Positions 43,521 to 53,014 are shown, counted from the stretch's first letter. The stretch is 64,000 bases of DNA from Seongchinamella unica (GCF_004354085.1 NZ_SMSE01000002.1:124001-188000), one strand, 5' to 3'. Translations and numbers: made by a program. Notes: generated by a model not told the origin, from the sequence alone.

Positions 43521-45356
43521 ATGGCATTCCGCTTTTTTGAACAGCTTATCGATCCGTTTCCGCCTCCTGTGCCGGGGCGATCGCCGCAGTCCGTCTACCG
43601 TTTCTGTCGCCACCACGCCAGGGGGCTGGAACCCTTTCTGCTGGCGATGGCGCTGCTCAGTACGGCCATTGCGATCGTCGAAGTTTACCTGTTCGAGCTG
43701 ATGGGACGGCTGGTTGACCTGCTGTCAGTCAGTAGCCCCCGGGAATTTCTCCCGGGCCCCGGGGGCGACCTGTTGTGGCTGGCTCTGGGGGTTATTGTTG
43801 CCTACCCCATTCTGGTGGGAATCTCTTCCCTGCTGTTGCACCAGACCCTGATGGGCAACTTCCCGATGATCGTGCGCTGGATGACCCATCGTTACCTGTT
43901 GCGCCAGAGCCTGAGCTTTTTCCAGGATGAGTTTGCCGGGCGCATTGCCACCCGGGTGATGCAGACTTCACTGGCCGTGCGCTCGACAGTGATCAAGCTG
44001 CTGGACATCATGGTGTATGTCTCGGTGTACTTTTTCTCGGTGCTGGTTTTGCTGGGCACCATCGACCTGCGGCTGATGCTGCCCATGCTGTTCTGGCTGG
44101 GCTGCTACATCGGCCTGCTTTACGTCCTGCTGCCCAGGTTGCAACGCATCTCTGAGCGCCAGGCGGATGCGCGGGCGACGATGACCGGGCGCATCGCTGA
44201 CAGCTACACCAACATATCCACGGTCAAACTCTTCTCCCACGCCCGCCGGGAGTCGGCCTACGCCAGGGAAGGGATGGAAGCGTTCCTGGGTACGGTCCAT
44301 CCCCAGATGCGTCTGGTCACCTGGATGGAAACCGGGGTGGCGATTAACAATACCATTATGCTGGTGGCCGTGGGCCTTAGCGCGCTTTTCCTGTGGTTTC
44401 AGGCCAACATCACTCCGGGAGAAATTGCCGCAGCCATTGCCCTGTGCCTGCGACTCAATGGTATCAGCGAGTGGATTATGTGGGAGGTTTCCGACCTGTT
44501 CGAAAACGTCGGTACGGTCAAGGACGGCGCTGGCGCCATATCACGTCATATCGCTGTGGAGGACGCCGAGGACGCCAGCGAACTGGACGCCAGGCAGGGG
44601 GGGATCAGCTTCCAGCATCTGGGTTTTGCCTACGGCGAGGGCAAGCCGGTGTTCGATGATCTCAACCTGGAGATCCAGCCCGGGGAGAAAGTCGGCGTTA
44701 TTGGCCGCTCCGGCGCCGGCAAGTCCACTCTGGTGAATCTGTTGCTGCGCTTTTACGACCTGGACAGCGGCAGTATCCAGGTGGATGGGCAGGACATCCG
44801 CAAGGTCACCCAGGAGAGCCTGCGTGCCAACATCGGCATGGTGACCCAGGACACCTCGCTGCTGCACCGCTCAGTGCGGGACAACATTCTTTACGGTCGC
44901 CAGGACGCCACTGAGGAGCAATTGATGGCCGCGATCGACAAGGCCCGGGCCCGGGAATTTATCGAGGAGCTCGAAGATCAGTCAGGGCGACGCGGGCTGG
45001 ACGCGCGGGTGGGCGAGCGGGGGGTCAAACTCAGCGGTGGCCAGCGCCAGCGGATTGCCATTGCCCGGGTGATTCTGAAGGATGCTCCCATCCTGGTGCT
45101 GGATGAAGCCACCTCGGCGCTGGATTCCGAAGTCGAACTGGCGATCCAGGACAGCCTCTACCAGTTGATGGAAGGCAAGACGGTCATTGCCATTGCGCAT
45201 CGCCTGTCAACCATTGCCGCGCTGGACCGGCTGGTGGTGCTGGATGAGGGGCGTATTGTGGAGTCGGGTACCCATACCGAACTGCTGGCGCAGGGCGGCA
45301 TCTACAAACGGCTTTGGGACTACCAGTCAGGCGGGTTCCTGGCACCGGAGTATTGA
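43521..45356 (+). CDS. ABC exporter, membrane-ATPase fusion
   Basis: 611 residues. N-terminal half has six hydrophobic helices (for example FLLAMALLSTAIAIVEVYLF near 38, ILVGISSLLLHQTL near 95). The C-terminal half has Walker A GRSGAGKSTLV near 398, signature LSGGQRQRIA near 505 and Walker B ILVLDEATSALD near 524, and the switch His in IAIAHRLSTIAALD. It works as a homodimer of the ABCB half-transporter type. Substrate is not evident. The start was kept at ATG 43521 without a strong ribosome binding site. Confidence 0.93.
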   Translation: MAFRFFEQLIDPFPPPVPGRSPQSVYRFCRHHARGLEPFLLAMALLSTAIAIVEVYLFELMGRLVDLLSVSSPREFLPGPGGDLLWLALGVIVAYPILVGISSLLLHQTLMGNFPMIVRWMTHRYLLRQSLSFFQDEFAGRIATRVMQTSLAVRSTVIKLLDIMVYVSVYFFSVLVLLGTIDLRLMLPMLFWLGCYIGLLYVLLPRLQRISERQADARATMTGRIADSYTNISTVKLFSHARRESAYAREGMEAFLGTVHPQMRLVTWMETGVAINNTIMLVAVGLSALFLWFQANITPGEIAAAIALCLRLNGISEWIMWEVSDLFENVGTVKDGAGAISRHIAVEDAEDASELDARQGGISFQHLGFAYGEGKPVFDDLNLEIQPGEKVGVIGRSGAGKSTLVNLLLRFYDLDSGSIQVDGQDIRKVTQESLRANIGMVTQDTSLLHRSVRDNILYGRQDATEEQLMAAIDKARAREFIEELEDQSGRRGLDARVGERGVKLSGGQRQRIAIARVILKDAPILVLDEATSALDSEVELAIQDSLYQLMEGKTVIAIAHRLSTIAALDRLVVLDEGRIVESGTHTELLAQGGIYKRLWDYQSGGFLAPEY

Positions 45357-45406
45357 GTTTGCGCGGCCTATCGGGCGAGCAATAGCCGCGGTCACACGCC
45401 GGCTCA

Positions 45407-45457
45407 GCTCTGGCAACGCCTGTCTCCGCAGCAACAGGCCGGTGTGACTGCCAGAGC
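45407..45457. terminator. Nested inverted repeat between convergent genes
   Basis: GCTCTGGCA (45407-45415) is the exact complement of TGCCAGAGC (45449-45457), and within it GCCTGT (45418-45423) pairs with ACAGGC (45434-45439). Placed between the ends of the ABC exporter and the PHP lipoprotein genes, it may serve as a two-way transcription end, without a T run. Confidence 0.5.
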
Positions 45458-45469
45458 GATGCGCGATAG

Positions 45470-48400
45470 TTAGTCACATGTTCCGCTTGCCACGCCGGGG
45501 GCGGTCCAGCCGTCGTTGCCTACGTCGATGAACAACGGGTTGGTAAAGGCGAAGGCAGGCGTTCCCGCCTCGCCGAGATTGCCGTCGATAAGGTCGTCCA
45601 GACTCGTGTTGCCCTTTCTGGCCAGGCTGGCCGGGAGAATCGGGAACAAGGGCTCCGAAACGCCGTCACTGCCCCGGGCCATGGCCACGACCCAGGCGTC
45701 TTCGGCCAGGTTCGCCAGGGTGACCGTCACGCTGATACTGGTGCGCGAAGCGCCCGGGACAGAGGCGTTAACCACGACCTTTTCGGAAACCCAGCCGTCG
45801 TCCCCCGCGGAAATACGAAGGTCCGGACAGACCCGATACCGGGCGGCAGCATCGACCGCCGATGTGCGCTCGGGTTGGTTGTTGATATAGAACTCGATGG
45901 CATCCACCGCTGCCCACTCGGGCGTCGCCACCGTGGCGACAAGTTCGACGTCGCTACCGGGGTCCACGGAGAGCGTGGTACTGGCTTCGGTTTGCAACCC
46001 CGCTTGTTGGGCCTGCTCCTGGTAAACCCCCTCAGCCCGCAACAGCAGGAATGGCGCGTTGCTGCCTATCGCCTTGCCGGCCTGTACCGCCGCTGCAAGC
46101 TGCTCTGCAGCGGCAGACAGGTCCGCAGCGCTGTCGAGGTCGCTGGCGACCAGTGTCCTGGCCGAGGTGCGGGTAAATCGTCGATCGTGGGTATCGGAGT
46201 TGGCGATGCCGGTCCGCACCAGCCCCTGGTTGATCAGGTTGAACCAGTCGCCGGCGTTCTCACCGAGAAATTCGTTGAGTATTGCGCCGCGCCCGTTGGT
46301 GCCAATCCAGACCTCCAGCGCATCAAACCCGGCATCGAAGGCATTGACCAGCGTCGGGTCTAACCTTTTCGCCGCCAGTTCCGCGCTGGATGCTGGTGGG
46401 GTTTTGCCGGTGTCGATAGCCAGTCCGGAGGCGCCGAAATGGGAACCGATATGATTGATCTGCACCAGGTTGTCCATGGGGTCATCGAGCAAGCCCGAAA
46501 TAATTGCCTTCGGCGCGAGGTTGTAATTGCCATAGGCGGGGAAATCTTCCCCGGGAGGCGCAGCACCTGCCCAGTCGAAAGCGCCGCCGCTGATACTTTC
46601 CGGGTCAACGGTCACCGGCCAGCTGTTGAAGTGACCGTAGTCAAACGTGGTGGTTTCGCTACTGGCGGCCACGCCAATGAGATCTTCCACGCCCATGGCC
46701 TGCAGGGTCGGCAGAAAATCAGCGCGCACGCCGTGGTCCGAGGGCGTAAAAAAGTCCATGCCTTCGGCCAGCATGACGGCAACCCGCTCTTCCCGGGTGA
46801 CCTCCGAGTCTGGGCTGTCAATGGCGTGCACGTGAAAGTCGCTGTGTACAAAGCCATCGGTCTCAACCACCTGTACGATTTCCGCCTGGACGGTGGTCAC
46901 TTGGCCGGGCAATATGCTCACGTTCTGCCTGAACGCCGAGTACCTCGGGCCGCGCGAGACAACAACCTGGTAGTCACCCGGTTCAACTGGCAGTCGTTCA
47001 CCCGTGCCCGTGCGGTCGATGAAGAAGGCCTGGGCTACACCGTAGGGCAGGCTGTCTGCCCCGGGATCGCCGAACACACCCGCGGTAAAACCGTTGATAA
47101 AATTGATGGCGGTCGGGCTGGGATCGAAACCCACCAACTGTACCTTGGCGGGCCCCGGGCCGATTTCGTCGATCACGGTGACATCGAGGTAGCCCGGCTC
47201 TGGCAGCGCAAAGTCACGGGTGAGCGCGGTGTCCACGCTTACCGTGAGCGAGGAGGGAGTATCGCCGGGGAACGGGTAACCCTCACTATTGACCCTGATT
47301 TCATACTCTCCAGGCGGCAGGGTGAGGCGGTACTCACCGGCTGCGTTGGTCCTGCTGTGGTTGACCATGAACAGGGAGGGAGGGTCGGTGCTGTCGTCCA
47401 GCACCTGGTAAACAGCCACCTGGGCTCCTTCCAGCGGCTCGCCCGCGCTACTCACCACGCCGCTGACCTCGCCCGTTGCAAATCCGAAAATCTCGTCCCG
47501 AATGGCTGCAATGCTGGCCACGCTGCCGTCACCCACGGCGAAGTAGCGGCGTAGAACGAGCTCACCATCAGCGGGAATGGTGTAGTTCGGGCCGACCACC
47601 CCGAGGATGAGAGGCAGTACCGATTCGCCGTAAACCGCGATATTGATGCCGACTGTGGAAAAGCTGGAGGAACGTTGCTCCCCGTGAATCAGTCCGTAGG
47701 AAACGCCGGCGGCACCATCGACGCCGCTGTAGGCCACAAAGTTGCATTGATCACACAGGCCGTCTTCCCGTGACTCGCAGCTGACGTAGGTTTTGGTGGG
47801 GCAGGCGTTGGTAAAGGCAGGTTCGCCAAAACCGGCGTGGGGCTGGAAAAATTCCACCTGGCCGGAACCGTTCATGTACTCGGTCATATAGACCGGGAGG
47901 TCTTCGGCGCCCTGGTTGGTAAACGTGGTATCGATCACCACATGGCGGGCATCGGACTCGAGGCGATAGCAAGTCTCGATGTCTACAGGGAGGTCACGAT
48001 CATCGGCGCTGGGGGGCAGTGGCACACCGAACTCGATGATGGCGGAACTGGGGTTGGCCAGTTCCAGCAGATCATCGGGCCCGGTTGCGCAAATTGTCGC
48101 CGCCTGGCCGTCACTGCCGTCGCGTTCGATGCGCACATCCGTGTAGTTGGCCGTGTTTTCAATATTCAGCCCGAGAACAAACTCTTCCATGTGGTCCGGT
48201 AGCAGGGTACCGCTGGCACTCTTGCGGCTGACATCAATAATGTTGCCGCCAAAGGTGCCAATGCTGAGCCACTGGCGACCTGGCTGCTGGATAATGACCC
48301 GCAGGTTCTCGTTTTCCAGTACGAAATCTCCCGACCTGCCGCGAGCCAGAGGACCCGACAACAGGTCTGCATCGCTGGCGACCCGGGCTGAAACGGTCGA

Positions 48401-48529
48401 CGGGGACGGAACCGGCGGTGGCGGTTGGGGATGGCGATCACGGCTGGAGTCGTGACAGGAGGAAAGGGCCAGCATCGCCATAAAAAGTATTGCTGGCCCG
48501 ACTATCGCTATTTGAAATCGGGGGCGCAT
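45470..48529 (-). CDS. PHP-type (CehA/McbA-like) metallohydrolase lipoprotein
   Basis: 1019 residues. Lipoprotein signal with lipobox LALSSC, Cys near 24, followed by a Pro-rich linker. The front half (to about 540) contains beta-sandwich material, including a carboxypeptidase-regulatory-like domain near 360 (GVVSSAGEPLEGAQVAVYQV). From about 558 the metal-binding PHP-like region reads FVHSDFHVHAID, then FFTPSDHGVRADFL, then VQINHIGSH, then IANSDTHDRRF. Cell-envelope anchored. CehA/McbA members include carbaryl hydrolase-like enzymes; substrate here unknown. The C-terminal part (from 860) is a further beta-rich domain with YRVCPDLRISAGDDGW. Confidence 0.88.
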   Translation of the reverse strand: MRPRFQIAIVGPAILFMAMLALSSCHDSSRDRHPQPPPPVPSPSTVSARVASDADLLSGPLARGRSGDFVLENENLRVIIQQPGRQWLSIGTFGGNIIDVSRKSASGTLLPDHMEEFVLGLNIENTANYTDVRIERDGSDGQAATICATGPDDLLELANPSSAIIEFGVPLPPSADDRDLPVDIETCYRLESDARHVVIDTTFTNQGAEDLPVYMTEYMNGSGQVEFFQPHAGFGEPAFTNACPTKTYVSCESREDGLCDQCNFVAYSGVDGAAGVSYGLIHGEQRSSSFSTVGINIAVYGESVLPLILGVVGPNYTIPADGELVLRRYFAVGDGSVASIAAIRDEIFGFATGEVSGVVSSAGEPLEGAQVAVYQVLDDSTDPPSLFMVNHSRTNAAGEYRLTLPPGEYEIRVNSEGYPFPGDTPSSLTVSVDTALTRDFALPEPGYLDVTVIDEIGPGPAKVQLVGFDPSPTAINFINGFTAGVFGDPGADSLPYGVAQAFFIDRTGTGERLPVEPGDYQVVVSRGPRYSAFRQNVSILPGQVTTVQAEIVQVVETDGFVHSDFHVHAIDSPDSEVTREERVAVMLAEGMDFFTPSDHGVRADFLPTLQAMGVEDLIGVAASSETTTFDYGHFNSWPVTVDPESISGGAFDWAGAAPPGEDFPAYGNYNLAPKAIISGLLDDPMDNLVQINHIGSHFGASGLAIDTGKTPPASSAELAAKRLDPTLVNAFDAGFDALEVWIGTNGRGAILNEFLGENAGDWFNLINQGLVRTGIANSDTHDRRFTRTSARTLVASDLDSAADLSAAAEQLAAAVQAGKAIGSNAPFLLLRAEGVYQEQAQQAGLQTEASTTLSVDPGSDVELVATVATPEWAAVDAIEFYINNQPERTSAVDAAARYRVCPDLRISAGDDGWVSEKVVVNASVPGASRTSISVTVTLANLAEDAWVVAMARGSDGVSEPLFPILPASLARKGNTSLDDLIDGNLGEAGTPAFAFTNPLFIDVGNDGWTAPGVASGTCD

Positions 48530-48680
48530 CGGTAATCTCCAGTCTGGACCTGGATGGGGTGTTATCAGGTTATGCCGGTTTAGCTTACTGACTCATAAGG
48601 GCGAGCGCTACCACTTGAGCTGACAGGGATTCCGCTGAGGCCGGGGGCCATCGGCGTGGCCCAGTTCCTCCCGCTCCGGT

Positions 48681-48708
48681 TTGCCCGGCTGATCCAAGTG
48701 TCTATACT
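48681..48708 (+). promoter_or_regulatory. Promoter of the hendecad-repeat protein
   Basis: TTGCCC (48681-48686) and TATACT (48703-48708) are separated by 16 bases, and the ATG is 46 bases after the -10. A GGAGGG ribosome binding site follows at 48743-48748. Confidence 0.5.
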
Positions 48709-48753
48709 GCACATTGGTTTCACAATCCTGCAACACAAATCCTGGAGGGAACG

Positions 48754-49095
48754 ATGAAAACCACGATGACAGCACTGCTGGCTGCTCTTTGCCTGTCCCT
48801 GACCGCGTTCGCCGAGGACGACAGTCACATGGAGAAGGCAAAGGAAGCGACCGGTGAGGCGTGGGAGAGCACCAAAGAAGCGTCCGGCGAGGCCTGGGAG
48901 GCGACCAAGGAAGGCACTGAAAAAGCCTGGGACGCTACCAAGGAAACCAGCGGAGAAGCCTGGGAGGCGACCAAGGAAGGCAGTGAAAAAGCCTGGGAGG
49001 CAACCAAGGAGGGGAGTGAAAAGGCCTGGGAAGCAACCAGGGAAGGCAGCGAAAAAGCCTGGGAGGCGACCAAGGAGGTTGTGGATCCCGAGTAA
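48754..49095 (+). CDS. Exported protein of 11-residue repeats
   Basis: 113 residues. Signal peptide MKTTMTALLAALCLSLTAFA, cleaved near residue 20. The mature protein consists almost wholly of hendecads of the form G-(S/T)-E-(K)-A-W-E-A-T-K-E; Trp occurs exactly every 11 residues at 37, 48, 59, 70, 81, 92 and 103. Such repeats make a long amphipathic or right-handed coiled helix as in LEA group 3 proteins and apolipoprotein-like repeats, but with a Trp and many Glu/Lys. The protein should be periplasmic. No family assignment. Promoter and GGAGGG site are good. Confidence 0.8.
   Translation: MKTTMTALLAALCLSLTAFAEDDSHMEKAKEATGEAWESTKEASGEAWEATKEGTEKAWDATKETSGEAWEATKEGSEKAWEATKEGSEKAWEATREGSEKAWEATKEVVDPE
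48853..49077 (+). repeat. 33-bp tandem repeats encoding the hendecads
   Basis: About seven copies of a 33-bp unit (core GCCTGGGAGGCGACCAAGGA) with 2-6 differences per copy. The unit is a whole number of codons, so changes in copy number would keep the frame. Confidence 0.85.
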
Positions 49096-49271
49096 TCGAG
49101 GCGTCAATACGCTGGTGCAGCTCGCCCTGACCAGCCGGTCCACGATGCACTGGCGCCCAAACCGTGGCCAGGACATTGTTGCCAGCTACAGGATCGGCGA
49201 AGATCGCATGGTATTTATCCTGCCGGCAGGCACAAAAGAGATACGCCAAACTCACGATAGCCTGTAAATGA

Positions 49272-49291
49272 CTGCCGGCTATCGCCGGCAG
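49272..49291. terminator. Hairpin between convergent genes
   Basis: CTGCCGGC (49272-49279) is the exact complement of GCCGGCAG (49284-49291) around TATC. It lies 3 bases past the stop of the luciferase-like gene on its strand and within the 199-base gap after the hendecad gene, so it can end both transcripts. The rest of the gap shows nothing. Confidence 0.6.
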
Positions 49292-49294
49292 CGG

Positions 49295-50152
49295 TCAGCG
49301 CGCAATAATGTCTTCGGCCAGTTTGCCGATGCCTGCAACCGGGTCCCGGCCCAGGGCGAACAGGGGCACGATCAATCGCGATACCCCGAGGTCCTCAAAG
49401 GCCTGTACCGCTTCCCGGCCACCCTTGTTGGTCCACATGGAAGTGATCTCAATACTTGCATAGTCGCGACCGGCAGCCTCGCAGGCCGCTTTCAGCGGAT
49501 CCAGCATGGGTGCCAGGCCCTCCGCGTCGTTGGTCGGCGCGAACCAGCCGTCGCCCAGCCTGGCAATGCGTTCGAAGGCTTTGCCTTTGGAACCGCCCAC
49601 AATGATGGGGACACCGCCTGCCTGCACCGGCAGGGGGTAGCTCTGGAAACCGGACCAGTTCAGAAACTCGCTCTGGTGCTCAACCACCTCGCCGGACCAG
49701 ACTTTGCGCATGGCGGTCACGTAGTCGTCGTAGCGGGCACCGCGGCGCTCAAAGGGAACACCCATGGCGTCGAATTCCTCTTTCAGCCAGCCAATGCCGG
49801 CCCCCAGCATGAAACGTCCCCCCGAGAGCACGTCGAGGCTGGCGGCCTGCTTTGCCAGCAGCAGGGGGTTGGACTGGGAGAGAATGTTGACGCCGGTGCC
49901 CAGGCGCACGGTTTTGGTATGGGCTGCCACCGCGGTCAGGGCGATCAGCGGGTCCAGGAAGGGGTTGTCCGAGCCGCCGCCCATCTTGCCGTCCCTGCTG
50001 TAAGGGTACCTGGACTCGTACTCCACCGGCACCATGACATGCTCGAAGGTCCACAGGGACTCGAAGCCCAGTGACTCGGCGTACTGGGCCAGGCCCACCA
50101 GTTTGTCCAGGGACTCCATGCCAACGTTGATCGGTATCAGGCCCAGTTTCAT
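49295..50152 (-). CDS. LLM class flavin-dependent oxidoreductase
   Basis: 285 residues from ATG 50152, AGGAG 7 bases upstream. The luciferase-like TIM barrel is recognised: ESLGFESLWTFEHV near 26, VRLGTGVNILSQSNPLLLAKQ near 82, GGRFMLGAGIGWLKEEF near 112, and VPIIVGGSKGKAFERIARLG near 185. It resembles TIGR03619-type F420-dependent members, so the cofactor could be F420 or FMN. Substrate unknown. Divergent from the patB gene, 112 bases apart. Confidence 0.9.
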   Translation of the reverse strand: MKLGLIPINVGMESLDKLVGLAQYAESLGFESLWTFEHVMVPVEYESRYPYSRDGKMGGGSDNPFLDPLIALTAVAAHTKTVRLGTGVNILSQSNPLLLAKQAASLDVLSGGRFMLGAGIGWLKEEFDAMGVPFERRGARYDDYVTAMRKVWSGEVVEHQSEFLNWSGFQSYPLPVQAGGVPIIVGGSKGKAFERIARLGDGWFAPTNDAEGLAPMLDPLKAACEAAGRDYASIEITSMWTNKGGREAVQAFEDLGVSRLIVPLFALGRDPVAGIGKLAEDIIAR

Positions 50153-50264
50153 GATGATGCTCCTGTTGCTGGTTATCCGCCAGAGACGCGGTTTCCGGTC
50201 GAGGTGGGGTATCATGCTATGCCGACGTGCGGAAATAAACCGCTGTCTACCAGGAGCCTTGTCG

Positions 50265-51431
50265 TTGCAAAAGTCAGTCAGACACATCGTGGATTTTGAT
50301 CGGCCTGTCCGCCCCCACAGCGACAGCATGAAATGGAACCGCTACGCAGGCAGCGGGCCGGAAGTGCTGCCCGCCTGGGTGGCAGACATGGATTTTCTGA
50401 CCCCTGCGCCGGTCCGGGATGCGGTGCAACAGCGCTTGCAGGGCGCGCCACTGGGTTACGCCGAAGCCCCCCAGGCATTGTTGGAGGTGTTCCGCGCACG
50501 TATGCAGCGACTGTACGGCTGGCAGGTCGAGCAGGAGTGGGTTGTTGTTATCCCCGGTGTGGTGCCGGGATTATTCGGTGCGGTACGCACAGCGGGTAAT
50601 GCCGGTGACGCAGTCATTACCCAAACGCCGAACTACCATCATTTTTTTGGTGCGGCGGAATTCTCCGCCCAGCAGCTGTTGCCGCTGCCGAATCATCTGC
50701 AGGGCGGCCGCTGGGAAATGGACTTTGACCAGCTGCCGCAGCTGGCGGGGCAGGGCGCCCGCAGCTTTTTATTGTGTAACCCCCACAACCCGCTGGGGCG
50801 TGTGTTGACCCGGCGAGAGCTATCGCAGGTGGCGGAGTTCTGTTTACAACAGAACCTGCTGATCTGCTCCGATGAAATCCACGCGGAACTTATCCTCGAT
50901 GAGGACAAGCAACACATACCGCTGGCGAGCCTCGCGCCCGAGGTGGCGGCGAAAACCATTACCCTGGTGTCCCCGAGCAAGGCCTTCAACCTCCCGGGCA
51001 TTGGCGCCTTTGCCCTGGCGGTCATTCCCGACGCGTCGATTCGCGGAACCTTTGCCCAGCGTATTTACGGGCTTGCCGCCCATCCCGGCGCCCTGTCCTA
51101 CGCCGCGGCCCTGGCGGCCTGGCGCGATTGCGATGACTGGCTGGGCCAGTTGCTGCAGTACCTGCGCGGCAATCGTGATGTACTGGAGCAGCGCATTGGC
51201 GCCATGACGGGTATCTCCATGGCCCATGTCGAGGCGACCTATCTGGCCTGGCTGGATGTGTCAGCGCTGGAACTGGAAAACCCGTTCCAGCATTTCCTTG
51301 CCCACGGGGTTGCCCTCTCAGATGGAACACCGATGGGCGACCGTAACTTCCTGCGCCTCAATTTTGGCACCACGCGAGCCAACCTGGAGCAGATTCTCTC
51401 GCGGATGGAGCGGGCCCTGGGTGCCGGCTAG
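50265..51431 (+). CDS. patB: MalY/PatB-type PLP-dependent cystathionine beta-lyase
   Basis: 388 residues from TTG 50265, chosen because AGGAG is 8 bases upstream. N-terminus VDFDRPVRPHSDSMKW and WVADMDF are characteristic of the MalY/PatB family. PLP-binding Lys is in SPSKAFNLPG near 234, Tyr/Asn-rich phosphate site NPHNPLG near 170, and Asp in SDEIHAE near 203. It cleaves C-S bonds of cystathionine or similar thioethers to give thiol, pyruvate and ammonia. Cytoplasmic. In this region it adds to the sulfur genes (egtB/egtD, mmuM, MddA-like). Gene symbol by homology. Confidence 0.88.
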   Translation: MQKSVRHIVDFDRPVRPHSDSMKWNRYAGSGPEVLPAWVADMDFLTPAPVRDAVQQRLQGAPLGYAEAPQALLEVFRARMQRLYGWQVEQEWVVVIPGVVPGLFGAVRTAGNAGDAVITQTPNYHHFFGAAEFSAQQLLPLPNHLQGGRWEMDFDQLPQLAGQGARSFLLCNPHNPLGRVLTRRELSQVAEFCLQQNLLICSDEIHAELILDEDKQHIPLASLAPEVAAKTITLVSPSKAFNLPGIGAFALAVIPDASIRGTFAQRIYGLAAHPGALSYAAALAAWRDCDDWLGQLLQYLRGNRDVLEQRIGAMTGISMAHVEATYLAWLDVSALELENPFQHFLAHGVALSDGTPMGDRNFLRLNFGTTRANLEQILSRMERALGAG

Positions 51432-51459
51432 CGCGTGGTCCGGGCCCTGCAGCCAGTAA

Positions 51460-52239
51460 CTACTTGGGTGGCATGCGAATGCCGCCGTCCAGGCGAATCA
51501 CCTCGGCGTTCAGATAGGGATTGGTGATGCACTCCATGACCGCGAAAGCGAGTTCCTCGCCGGTGCCGAGGCGCTTGGGAAACAATACCGACTGGCCCAG
51601 GTGTGCTTTGAAGGCCTCGGCGTGCTCTCCTTCACCGTAAATGGGTGTATCAATCAGGCCGGGAGCAATGGTGTTCACCCGCACACCGACCGCACTCAGG
51701 TCGCGGGCCACAGGCAGGGTCATGCCCACCACCCCACCCTTGGACGCAGAGTACGCGGCCTGGCCGATCTGCCCGTCAAATGCCGCTGCGGACGCCATAT
51801 TGACAATGGCACCACGACAGCCGTCCTCGTCCAGCGGCGCCTGCTTGGCCATGGCGGCGGCAGCGCGGCTTAGCACGTTGAAGGTACCAATCAGGTTGAC
51901 GTTAATCACGAAGCTGAACTTGTCCAGGTCCAGTGGAACATTGCTGCGATCGATCGTGCGTCCGGGAGCGCCCAGGCCGGCGGAGTTTACGCAGGCGCGC
52001 AGCGGGGCAAGCGCCACCGCAGCTGCGACTGCGGCATCGGCGTCTTCAGTTTTGGTGACATCACAGCGGACAAAAACACCGCCAATCTCATCGGCGATCT
52101 GCTTGCCTTTTTCCTCGTTGAGATCGGCGATGACCACCCTGGAACCAGCCGCTGCCAGTTGGCGGGCGGTGGCTTCGCCGATACCTGAGGCGCCGCCGGT
52201 AACGATAGATGAACTGTTTTCCAGGTTCATGCGTGGCAT
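51460..52239 (-). CDS. SDR family dehydrogenase (HSD10-like)
   Basis: 259 residues, AAGGA 8 bases before the ATG. TGGASGIGEATAR at 14-26, CVNSAGLG near 83, and YSASK with catalytic Tyr and Lys near 162. The long insert with DRSNVPLDLDKFSFVINVNL is typical of 3-hydroxyacyl-CoA dehydrogenase type 2 (HSD17B10-like) enzymes, so the natural substrate may be a hydroxyacyl-CoA or steroid. Ends with RLDGGIRMPPK. Convergent with patB; 102 bases from the DUF2058 gene. Confidence 0.9.
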   Translation of the reverse strand: MPRMNLENSSSIVTGGASGIGEATARQLAAAGSRVVIADLNEEKGKQIADEIGGVFVRCDVTKTEDADAAVAAAVALAPLRACVNSAGLGAPGRTIDRSNVPLDLDKFSFVINVNLIGTFNVLSRAAAAMAKQAPLDEDGCRGAIVNMASAAAFDGQIGQAAYSASKGGVVGMTLPVARDLSAVGVRVNTIAPGLIDTPIYGEGEHAEAFKAHLGQSVLFPKRLGTGEELAFAVMECITNPYLNAEVIRLDGGIRMPPK

Positions 52240-52341
52240 TGTTGTTTTCCTTTTTGATGGGCTTTACAAACGGTTAGGCATGGTCGACCAGGGCTTGCGG
52301 AGTGTCAACAAGGTGCCGGTTCAAACTGTGTTACCAAGGTG

Positions 52342-52890
52342 TCACCACATGAGGTCATCGGGTATTTCGTAGTCCTTGTACCAGTCCTTCTCTTCCTCGT
52401 TGAGCTCCGGTTCACTGGAGTCGGTGCAGTCGATGACCCGGCTGCTGTCCCGCTCGGCAATTTTCTCTGCCACCGGCCAGGGCACAATCTCGTATTTATC
52501 GCCCTGTTTGACGATAGCGAGTCTTCCCGCAGACAGTTGCTTCTGTTCCATGGGGGACACGTAGACTTTCTTGACCTTCTTGCCATCGGTGAAGTTAAAG
52601 CCTATGTCACCCTTACCGGTGGCCAGCTTGTTGGTTTCAATCAGCTGTTTGATCTGCGCGTTGATCGCCTTGCGCTCGGCCTTGCTGTTCCTGGCCTGGT
52701 TGAGTGCCCGATCGCGCTCGGCCTTTTCCGCCAGAGCCTGGCGCGCCGCTGCCTTGGCCTCGTTCACCAGTTCTACCCCGGAGCTGCGAGCCACCCGGGC
52801 CTGTTTGCGTTTTTCCTTTTCCATCTGCCGGGCCTTCTTTTCGTCGGTGAGCCCCGCTTTCAGCAGCTGATCCTTCAGTGAACCGACCAT
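52342..52890 (-). CDS. DUF2058 family protein (YaiL-like)
   Basis: 182 residues from ATG 52890, preceded by GGAGG 5 bases away. Highly charged coiled N-terminal half (KDQLLKAGLTDEKKARQ, KEKRKQARVAR) and a compact end with YVSPMEQKQLSAGRLAIVK, then WYKDYEIPDDLMW. DUF2058 members are found across gammaproteobacteria and are described as nucleoprotein/polynucleotide-associated; function not settled. Cytoplasmic. No operon partner. Confidence 0.9.
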   Translation of the reverse strand: MVGSLKDQLLKAGLTDEKKARQMEKEKRKQARVARSSGVELVNEAKAAARQALAEKAERDRALNQARNSKAERKAINAQIKQLIETNKLATGKGDIGFNFTDGKKVKKVYVSPMEQKQLSAGRLAIVKQGDKYEIVPWPVAEKIAERDSSRVIDCTDSSEPELNEEEKDWYKDYEIPDDLMW

Positions 52891-53014
52891 GTGATCCTCC
52901 TCTGCTGCGCCGGCGGTTCCGGCGCTTTTCATGCCGAGCATTAAGATATTTCCGCGAGCGGCTGTCAATTCCATGTTCTGTCCACCCGTCGCGGTGCAGC
53001 TTGCTCACGGTAGA

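Noticed and set aside
46439-47554. 371-codon frame antisense to the PHP lipoprotein
   Set aside because: The sense frame has a lipobox and metal motifs; the antisense frame is an artefact of codon bias.
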